From Panagrolaimus kolymaensis (lineage: Eukaryota; Nematoda; Chromadorea; Rhabditida; Panagrolaimidae), in the NCBI GenBank assembly GCA_028622995.1, contig JAJQJQ010000047.1, forward strand, positions 1,736,001 to 1,800,000: a stretch of 64,000 nt of DNA, given 5' to 3'. Of this stretch, positions 56,101 to 64,000 are shown piece after piece. Under the pieces are notes generated by a model. That model was not told the DNA's origin. It saw nothing but the letters and a program-made list of their open reading frames with translations, and ran no database searches. A program made the position numbers and the translations under genes. Each line of letters starts with the position of its first letter. Positions within the stretch are counted from its first letter, which is position 1.

Positions 56101-56835
56101 CGGGATCCAAGTCATGAATATTTGCTAATTATTTAATTTATTATTTTATATTTTGTCTGAAACATTGTACCTAAAGAAAGGCAATGCAATCAGAAAATCA
56201 TTTTTTTGTAGCCTTTAAATTCAATCGGGATCCAAGTCAGGAATATTTGCTAATTATTTAATTTATTATTTTATATTTTGTCTGAAACATTGTACCTAAA
56301 GAAAGGCAATGCAATCAGAAAATCACTTTTTTGAAGCCTTTAAATTCAATCGGGATCCAAGTCAGGAATATTTGCTAATTATTTAATTTATTATTTTATA
56401 TTTTGTCTGAAACATTGTACCTAAAGAAAGGCAATGCAATCAGAAAATCATTTTTTTGTAGCCTTTAAATTCAATCGGGATCCATGTAATAAATATTATC
56501 GATTTTTTAATTTATTATTTTAAATTTTGTCTGAAACATGGTACCTAAAGAAAGGCAATGCAATCAGAAAATCATATTTTTGAAGCCTTTAAATTCAATC
56601 GGGATCCATGTAATAAATATTATCGATTTTTTAATTTATTATTTTAAATTTTGTCTGAATCATTCTACCTCAAGAAAGGCAATGCAATCAGAAAATCACT
56701 TTTTTGAAGCCTTTAAATTCAATCGGGATCCAAGTCAGGAATATTTGCTAATTATTTAATTTATTATTTTATATTTTGTCTGAAACATTGTACCTAAAGA
56801 AAGGCAATGCAATCAGAAAATCATTTTTTTGAAGC
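47187..56835. repeat. Large segmental duplication within satellite B, copy 2 (~9.6 kb)
   Basis: Right copy of the block starting at 37952. Markers: 'gtgtgaaac' (about 47794), 'tcgggaacca' (49981), 'tgaaaccttt' (53081), 'ccaagtcaggatatttgc' (53731) and the 10-bp duplication (54831). Relative to copy 1 it lacks one 125-bp monomer (equivalent of about 38.91-39.03 kb) and has about 500 bp extra near 51.90-52.60 kb, apparently a three-monomer gain plus a one-monomer gain. Outside these indels I noticed only about five single-base differences, so the duplication is recent or actively homogenised. It ends where 'gaagcc' becomes 'gaagca' at 56836. Confidence 0.93.
54831..54850. repeat. 10-bp internal duplication in a B monomer (copy 2)
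   Basis: Same slippage product as at 45221, at an offset of 9610 bp. It shows that the insertion predates the segmental duplication. Confidence 0.95.
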
Positions 56836-57157
56836 ATTTAAATTCAATCTGGATCCATGTAATAAATATTATCGATTTTTTAATTTATTATTTTATATTT
56901 TGTCTGAAACATGGTACCTAAAGAAATGCAATGCAATCAGAAAATCATTGTTTTGAAGCCTTTAAATTCAATCGGGATCCATGTAATAAATATTATCGAT
57001 TTTTTAATTTATTATTTTATATTTTGTCTGAAACATTCTACCTCAAGAAAGGCAATGCAATCAGAAAATCATTTTTTTGAAGCCTTTAAATTCAATCGGG
57101 ATCCATGTAATAAATATTATCGATTTTTTAATTTTTTATTATATTTTTTGTCTGAAA
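56836..57157. repeat. 322-bp tract identical to 33013-33334 (and to 34009-34330)
   Basis: Immediately right of copy 2 the sequence becomes 'gaagcatttaaattc', a variant otherwise seen at about 33011 and 34007. It then follows the 32.2-35.7 kb cassette base for base: 'ctggatccatg', 'catggtacctaaagaaatgc', 'cattgttttg' and 'ttttttattatatttttt'. At 57158 it leaves that template ('gtctgaaaaattg' instead of 'gtctgaaacattc') and returns to local-type monomers resembling 56.03 kb. The offset is a constant 23823 bp (or 22827 bp to the second candidate source). Confidence 0.9.
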
Positions 57158-58290
57158 AATTGTACCTAAAGAAAGGCAATGCAATCAGAAAATCACTTTT
57201 TTGAAGCCTTTAAATTCAATCGGGATCCAAGTCATGAATATTTGCTAATTATTTAATTTATTATTTTATATTTTGTCTGAAACATTGTACCTAAAGAAAG
57301 GCAATGCAATCAGAAAATCATTTTTTTGTAGCCTTTAAATTCAATCGGGATCCAAGTCAGGAATATTTGCTAATTATTTAATTTATTATTTTATATTTTG
57401 TCTGAAACATTGTACCTAAAGAAATGCAATGCAATCAGAAAATAATTTTTTTGAAGCCTTTAAATTCAATCTGGATCCAAGTCAGGAATATTTGCTAATT
57501 ATTTAATTTATTATTTTATATTTTGTCTGAAACATTGTACCTAAAGAAAGGCAATGCAATCAGAAAATCATTTTTTTGAAGCCTTTAAATTCAATCTGGA
57601 TCCAAGTCAGGAATATTTGCTAATTATTTATTTTTTTATTTTATATTTTGTCTGAAACATTCTACCTCAAGAAAGGCAATGCAATCAGAAAATCATTTTT
57701 TTGTAGCCTTTAAATTCAATCGGGATCCATGTAATAAATATTATCGATTTTTTAATTTATTATTTTAAATTTTGTCTGAAACATGGTACCTAAAGAAAGG
57801 CAATGCAATCAGAAAATCATATTTTTGAAGCCTTTAAATTCAATCGGGATCCATGTAATAAATATTATCGATTTTTTAATTTATTATTTTAAATTTTGTC
57901 TGAATCATTCTACCTAAAGAAAGGCAATGCAATCAGAAAATCATTTTTTTGTAGCCTTTAAATTCAATCGGGATCCATGTAATAAATATTATCGATTTTT
58001 TAATTTATTATTTTAAATTTTGTCTGAATCATTCTACCTCAAGAAAGGCAATGCAATCAGAAAATCATTTTTTTGAAGCCTTTAAATTCAATCTGGATCC
58101 AAGTCAGGAATATTTGCTAATTATTTAATTTATTATTTTATATTTTGTCTGAAAAATTGTACCTAAAGAAAGGCAATGCAATCAGAAAATCACTTTTTTG
58201 AAGCCTTTAAATTCAAGCGGGATCCAAGTCAGGAATATTTGCTAATTATATAATTTTTTATTTTATTTTTTTTCTGAAACATTCTACCTC
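57158..58290. repeat. Right domain, first HOR block ('aaataattt' ... 'tttatttttttatt' ... 'gaatcattctacctaaag')
   Basis: An ordered set of private variants starts at 57441 ('aataatttttttg'), followed by 'taattatttattttttt' (57621) and 'tgaatcattctacctaaag' (57901). It returns at 61929, 62109 and 62389 (offset 4488 bp) and, lacking the 'tttatttttttatt' monomer, at 60432 and 60767 (offsets 2991 and then 2866 bp). The 125-bp change in offset is exactly one monomer. Confidence 0.85.
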
Positions 58291-58838
58291 AAGAAAGGCA
58301 ATGCAATCAGAAAATCATTTATTTGAAGCCTTTAAATTCAATCGGGATCCAAGTCAGGATATTTGCTAATTATATAATTTTTTTTTTTATTTTTTGCCTG
58401 AAACATTCTACATCAAGAAAGGCAATGCAATCAGAAAATCACTTTTTTGAAGCCTTTAAATTCAATCGGGATCCAAGTCAGGAATGTTTGCTAATTATTT
58501 AATTTATTATTTTATATTTTGTCTGAAACATTGTACCTCAAGAAAGGCAATGCAATCAGAAAATCACTTTTTTGAAGCCTTTAAATTCAATCGGGATCCA
58601 AGTCAAGGATATTTGCTAATTATATATTTTTTTATTTTATTTTTTGTCTGAAACATTCTACCTCAAGAAAGGCAATGCAATCAGAAAATCATTTTTTTGA
58701 AGCCTTTAAATTCAATCGGGATCCAAGTCAGGAATATTTGCTAATTATTTAATTTTTATTTTATATTTTGTCTGAAACATTCTACCTCAAGAAAGGCAAT
58801 GCAATCAGAAAATCATTTTTTTGAAGCCTTTAAATTCA
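58291..58838. repeat. Third, partial copy of the 44.1 kb / 53.7 kb marker cluster
   Basis: Three adjacent mutations recur in the same order: 'gtcaggatatttgc' followed by a long T-run and 'tttttgcctg', then 'caggaatgtttgc', then 'gtcaaggatatttgc'. They occur from 44121, 53731 and 58349. Copy 3 differs by 'tatatatttttttt' near 58621 and one missing T near 58754. It parts from the others near 58838, where copies 1 and 2 read 'caagcggg' with 'aagttagg'. Confidence 0.88.
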
Positions 58839-59040
58839 ATCGGGATCCAAGTCAGGAATATTTGCTAATTATTTAATTTTTTATTTTATATTTTGTCTGA
58901 AACATTCTACCTCAAGAAAGGCAATGCAATCAGAAAATCATTTTTTTGAAGCCTTTAAATTCAATCGGGATCCAAGTCAGGAATATTTGCTAATTATTTA
59001 ATTTTTTATTTTATATTTTGTCTGAAACATTCTACCTCAA

Positions 59041-60090
59041 GAAAGGCAATGCAATCAGAAAATCATTTTTTTGTAGCCTTTAAATTCAATCGGGATCCAT
59101 GTAATAAATATTATCGATTTTTTAATTTATTATTTTAAATTTTGTCTGAAACATGGTACCTAAAGAAAGGCAATGCAATCAGAAAATCATATTTTTGAAG
59201 CCTTTAAATTCAATCGGGATCCATGTAATAAATATTATCGATTTTTTAATTTATTATTTTAAATTTTTTCTGAATCATTCTACCTCAAGAAAGGCAATGC
59301 AATCAGAAAATCACTTTTTTGAAGCCTTTAAATTCAATCGGGATCCAAGTCAGGAATATTTGCTAATTATTTAATTTATTATTTTATATTTTGTCTGAAA
59401 CATTGTACCTAAAGAAAGGCAATGCAATCAGAAAATCACTTTTTTGAAGCCTTTAAATTCAATCGGGATCCAAGTCAGGAATATTTGCTAATTATTTAAT
59501 TTATTATTTTATATTTTGTCTGAAAAATTGTACCTAAAGAAAGGCAATGCAATCAGAAAATCACTTTTTTGAAGCCTTTAAATTCAATCGGGATCCAAGT
59601 CAGGAATATTTGCTAATTATTTAATTTATTATTTTATATTTTGTCTGAAACATTGTACCTAAAGAAAGGCAATGCAATCAGAAAATCATTTTTTTGTAGC
59701 CTTTAAATTCAATCGGGATCCATGTAATAAATATTATCGATTTTTTAATTTATTATTTTAAATTTTGTCTGAAACATGGTACCTAAAGAAAGGCAATGCA
59801 ATCAGAAAATCATATTTTTGAAGCCTTTAAATTCAATCGGGATCCATGTAATAAATATTATCGATTTTTTAATTTATTATTTTAAATTTTGTCTGAATCA
59901 TTCTACCTCAAGAAAGGCAATGCAATCAGAAAATCACTTTTTTGAAGCCTTTAAATTCAATCGGGATCCAAGTCAGGAATATTTGCTAATTATTTAATTT
60001 ATTATTTTATATTTTGTCTGAAACATTGTACCTAAAGAAAGGCAATGCAATCAGAAAATCATTTTTTTGAAGCCTTTAAATTCAATCGGG
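59041..60090. repeat. 623-bp pentamer HOR of the 'taaattttg' subtype
   Basis: The pair 'catggtacctaaag' / 'catatttttg' with 'attttaaattttgtctg' tails starts at 59153 and 59776, 623 bp apart. It matches monomers at 46928 and 56538 in the segmental duplication. 'gaatcattctacctcaag' follows in each case. One copy has 'aattttttctg' instead of 'aattttgtctg'. Confidence 0.85.
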
Positions 60091-63000
60091 ATCCCAGTCA
60101 GGAATATTTGCTAATTATATAATTTATTATTTTATATTTTGTCTGAAAAATTGTACCTAAAGAAAGGCAATGCAATCAGAAAATCACTTTTTTGAAGCCT
60201 TTAAATTCAATCGGGATCCAAGTCATGAATATTTGCTAATTATTTAATTTATTATTTTATATTTTGTCTGAAACATTGTACCTAAAGAAAGGCAATGCAA
60301 TCAGAAAATCATTTTTTTGTAGCCTTTAAATTCAATCGGGATCCAAGTCAGGAATATTTGCTAATTATTTAATTTATTATTTTATATTTTGTCTGAAACA
60401 TTGTACCTAAAGAAATGCAATGCAATCAGAAAATAATTTTTTTGAAGCCTTTAAATTCAATCTGGATCCAAGTCAGGAATATTTGCTAATTATTTAATTT
60501 ATTATTTTATATTTTGTCTGAAACATTGTACCTAAAGAAAGGCAATGCAATCAGAAAATCATTTTTTTGTAGCCTTTAAATTCAATCGGGATCCATGTAA
60601 TAAATATTATCGATTTTTTAATTTATTATTTTAAATTTTGTCTGAAACATGGTACCTAAAGAAAGGCAATGCAATCAGAAAATCATATTTTTGAAGCCTT
60701 TAAATTCAATCGGGATCCATGTAATAAATATTATCGATTTTTTAATTTATTATTTTAAATTTTGTCTGAATCATTCTACCTAAAGAAAGGCAATGCAATC
60801 AGAAAATCATTTTTTTGTAGCCTTTAAATTCAATCGGGATCCATGTAATAAATATTATCGATTTTTTAATTTATTATTTTAAATTTTGTCTGAATCATTC
60901 TACCTCAAGAAAGGCAATGCAATCAGAAAATCATTTTTTTGAAGCCTTTAAATTCAATCTGGATCCAAGTCAGGAATATTTGCTAATTATTTAATTTATT
61001 ATTTTATATTTTGTCTGAAAAATTGTACCTAAAGAAAGGCAATGCAATCAGAAAATCACTTTTTTGAAGCCTTTAAATTCAATCGGGATCCAAGTCAGGA
61101 ATATTTGCTAATTATTTAATTTATTATTTTATATTTTGTCTGAAAAATTGTACCTAAAGAAAGGCAATGCAATCAGAAAATCATTTTTTTGTAGCCTTTA
61201 AATTCAATCGGGATCCAAGTCATGAATATTTGCTAATTATTTAATTTATTATTTTATATTTTGTCTGAAACATTGTACCTAAAGAAAGGCAATGCAATCA
61301 GAAAATCATTTTTTTGTAGCCTTTAAATTCAATCGGGATCCAAGTCATGAATATTTGCTAATTATTTAATTTATTATTTTATATTTTGTCTGAAACATTG
61401 TACCTAAAGAAAGTCAATGCAATCAGAAAATCATTTTTTTGTAGCCTTTAAATTCAATCGGGATCCAAGTCAGGAATATTTGCTAATTATTTAATTTATT
61501 ATTTTATATTTTGTCTGAAACATTGTACCTAAAGAAATGCAATGCAATCAGAAAATCATTTTTTTGTAGCCTTTAAATTCAATCGGGATCCAAGTCAGGA
61601 ATATTTGCTAATTATTTAATTTATTATTTTATATTTTGTCTGAAACATTGTACCTAAAGAAAGGCAATGCAATCAGAAAATCATTTTTTTGAAGCCTTTA
61701 AATTCAATCGGGATCCCAGTCAGGAATATTTGCTAATTATATAATTTATTATTTTATATTTTGTCTGAAAAATTGTACCTAAAGAAAGGCAATGCAATCA
61801 GAAAATCACTTTTTTGAAGCCTTTAAATTCAATCGGGATCCAAGTCATGAATATTTGCTAATTATTTAATTTATTATTTTATATTTTGTCTGAAACATTG
61901 TACCTAAAGAAAGGCAATGCAATCAGAAAATAATTTTTTTGAAGCCTTTAAATTCAATCTGGATCCAAGTCAGGAATATTTGCTAATTATTTAATTTATT
62001 ATTTTATATTTTGTCTGAAACATTGTACCTAAAGAAAGGCAATGCAATCAGAAAATCATTTTTTTGAAGCCTTTAAATTCAATCTGGATCCAAGTCAGGA
62101 ATATTTGCTAATTATTTATTTTTTTATTTTATATTTTGTCTGAAACATTCTACCTCAAGAAAGGCAATGCAATCAGAAAATCATTTTTTTGTAGCCTTTA
62201 AATTCAATCGGGATCCATGTAATAAATATTATCGATTTTTTAATTTATTATTTTAAATTTTGTCTGAAACATGGTACCTAAAGAAAGGCAATGCAATCAG
62301 AAAATCATATTTTTGAAGCCTTTAAATTCAATCGGGATCCATGTTATAAATATTATCGATTTTTTAATTTATTATTTTAAATTTTGTCTGAATCATTCTA
62401 CCTAAAGAAAGGCAATGCAATCAGAAAATCATTTTTTTGTAGCCTTTAAATTCAATCGGGATCCATGTAATAAATATTATCGATTTTTTAATTTATTATT
62501 TTAAATTTTGTCTGAATCATTCTACCTCAAGAAAGGCAATGCAATCAGAAAATCATTTTTTTGAAGCCTTTAAATTCAATCTGGATCCAAGTCAGGAATA
62601 TTTGCTAATTATTTAATTTATTATTTTATATTTTGTCTGAAAAATTGTACCTAAAGAAAGGCAATGCAATCAGAAAATCACTTTTTTGAAGCCTTTAAAT
62701 TCAATCGGGATCCAAGTCAGGAATATTTGCTAATTATTTAATTTATTATTTTATATTTTGTCTGAAACATTGTACCTAAAGAAAGGCAATGCAATCAGAA
62801 AATCATTTTTTTGTAGCCTTTAAATTCAATCGGGATCCAAGTCAGGAATATTTGCTAATTATTTAATTTATTATTTTATATTTTGTCTGAAACATTGTAC
62901 CTAAAGAAAGGCAATGCAATCAGAAAATCATTTTTTTGAAGCCTTTAAATTCAATCTGGATCCAAGTCAGGAATATTTGCTAATTATTTATTTTTTTATT

Positions 63001-64000
63001 TTATATTTTGTCTGAAACATTCTACCTCAAGAAAGGCAATGCAATCAGAAAATCACTTTTTTGAAGCCTTTAAATTCAATCGGGATCCAAGTCATGAATA
63101 TTTGCTAATTATTTAATTTATTATTTTATATTTTGTCTGAAAAATTGTACCTAAAGAAAGGCAATGCAATCAGAAAATCATTTTTTTGTAGCCTTTAAAT
63201 TCAATCGGGATCCATGTAATAAATATTATCGATTTTTTAATTTATTATTTTAAATTTTGTCTGAATCATTCTACCTCAAGAAAGGCAATGCAATCAGAAA
63301 ATCATTTTTTTGAAGCCTTTAAATTCAATCTGGATCCAAGTCAGGAATATTTGCTAATTATTTAATTTTTTATTTTATATTTTGTCTGAAACATTCTACC
63401 TCAAGAAAGGCAATGCAATCAGAAAATCACTTTTTTGAAGCCTTTAAATTCAATCGGGATCCAAGTCATGAATATTTGCTAATTATTTAATTTATTATTT
63501 TATATTTTGTCTGAAACATTTTACCTAAAGAAAGGCAATGCAATCAGAAAATCATTTTTTTGTAGCCTTTAAATTCAATCGGGATCCATGTAATAAATAT
63601 TATCGATTTTTTAATTTATTATTTTAAATTTTGTCTGAATCATTGTACCTAAAGAAAGGCAATGCAATCAGAAAATCATTTTTTTGTAGCCTTTAAATTC
63701 AATCGGGATCCATGTAATAAATATTATCGATTTTTTAATTTATTATTTTAAATTTTGTCTGAATCATTCTACCTCAAGAAAGGCAATGCAATCAGAAAAT
63801 CATTTTTTTGAAGCCTTTAAATTCAATCGGGATCCAAGTCAGGAATATTTGCTAATTATATAATTTATTATTTTATATTTTGTCTGAAAAATTGTACCTA
63901 AAGAAAGGCAATGCAATCAGAAAATCATTTTTTTGTAGCCTTTAAATTCAATCGGGATCCCAGTCAGGAATATTTGCTAATTATATAATTTATTATTTTA
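60091..64000. repeat. Right-edge HOR domain with the 'gggatcccag' marker
   Basis: A B1 monomer with 'atcccagtcagg' and a 'tatataatttatt' tail occurs at 60091, 61713 and 63957, with steps of 1622 and 2244 bp (13 and 18 monomers). 'caagtcatgaat' monomers are frequent here. The block at 61929-62630 repeats 57441-58142, and 'taattatttattttttt' is at 62109 and 62981 (872 bp apart). The array continues past the window edge in mid-monomer. Confidence 0.85.

Larger units (their letters stand above)
5080..64000. repeat. Satellite B array, interleaved 125-bp (B1) and 124-bp (B2) monomers
   Basis: An uninterrupted head-to-tail array that runs off the right edge, roughly 470 monomers. Successive 'acctaaag/acctcaag' starts at 5081, 5206, 5331, 5456, 5581 and 5706 give 125 bp for B1; B2 is one base shorter. 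The shared frame is 'aaaggcaatgcaatcag', a T-run, 'gaagcctttaaattcaat', GGATCC, the type-specific core, then 'tattattttatattttg' and 'tctgaaacatt'. The B1 core begins 'aagtcaggaatatttgc'; the B2 core begins 'atgtaataaatattatcg'. GGATCC is nearly invariant, so BamHI should yield a ~125-bp ladder; ClaI (ATCGAT) marks most B2 units and KpnI (GGTACC) the 'atggtacc' subtype. G+C is about 24-26%. All copies share one orientation. I see no obvious homology with satellite A and do not recognise the family. Confidence 0.97.

Noticed and set aside
37952..56835. The 9-kb duplication as a pure assembly artefact
   Set aside because: Not excluded, but less likely. The copies differ by one missing monomer, about 500 bp of extra monomers and several single-base differences, and a mistaken double placement of the same reads would not create these. 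Reads spanning the block are needed to settle it.
7086..59997. About 45 open frames of 73-100 codons on the + strand with near-identical hydrophobic peptides
   Set aside because: They are read-through of satellite monomers. 3 x 124 = 372, so consecutive B2 monomers put the same sequence in all three frames, and runs of B2 stay open for about two units until a B1 'taattatttaa' supplies stops. There is no promoter, conserved start context or protein-like substitution pattern, and single-base monomer changes shift or destroy them.
5080..64000. Regularly spaced repeats resembling a CRISPR array
   Set aside because: The monomers are contiguous, with no unique spacers of uniform length between short direct repeats, and 124-125 bp is far longer than CRISPR repeat-spacer units. 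The variable core has only two main forms.
1..64000. Nested transposable element, LTR or integrase remnants
   Set aside because: I saw no coding homology, terminal repeats other than satellite monomers, or target-site duplications. All length changes are whole monomers or a few bases.
5080..64000. TATA-like, poly(A)-signal-like ('aataaa') and T-run terminator-like strings as regulatory sites
   Set aside because: They recur in every monomer of an AT-rich satellite, so their presence carries no specific evidence for transcription control.
5080..64000. tRNA or small RNA genes
   Set aside because: No cloverleaf-compatible G+C-rich segments, and no A/B box pairs in a sensible arrangement; 'ggatcc' with short dyads is not enough.

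Overview
The whole window is tandemly repeated satellite DNA. I find no gene, RNA gene, transposable element, CRISPR array or unique sequence in 64 kb. The composition (about one quarter G+C), the ~124-138 bp monomers in uninterrupted head-to-tail order, and the layered higher-order repeats (HORs) point to constitutive heterochromatin, probably centromeric or pericentromeric, of a eukaryote with AT-rich satellites. An insect or other invertebrate fits, but the sequence does not identify the taxon and I do not recognise either satellite.

Layout: (1) 1-5079 is satellite A, with 37 complete monomers (29 of 138 bp and 8 of a 129-bp deletion variant) plus a truncated 38th. (2) At 5079/5080 it changes, inside a T-run and with no linker, to satellite B, which fills the rest to 64000 (roughly 470 monomers). 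Satellite B has two interleaved monomer types, B1 (125 bp) and B2 (124 bp). They share most of their length and differ in a replaced core of about 33-34 bp next to a nearly invariant GGATCC. (3) Within B, subtypes and HORs change by region: 5.1-19.3 kb is a left domain rich in the 'aagtctgg' and 'cctagtcagg' subtypes with HORs of 375-1246 bp; 19.3-26.5 kb is dominated by 'ctgg' monomers; 26479-32187 holds three copies of a 1867-bp, 15-monomer HOR; 32.2-35.7 kb has four copies of a cassette at irregular spacing; 35.7-37.95 kb is a 'gtatg/gcaaccag' domain; 37952-47186 and 47187-56835 are two copies of a ~9.2-9.6 kb tandem segmental duplication; 56836-57157 is a tract identical to sequence 23 kb upstream; 57158-64000 is a right domain that reshuffles parts of the duplicated block.

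No genes work together here. The interest is in how the array evolves: unequal exchange steps by whole monomers, at scales from 1 monomer to about 75 monomers, plus one tract that looks like non-local conversion. All monomers lie in the same orientation. Open frames of 73-100 codons occur only because B2 monomers lack stops in some frames; I do not consider them genes. The largest caveat is that near-identical long repeats are where assemblies fail, so the 9-kb duplication and HOR copy numbers need support from single long reads.
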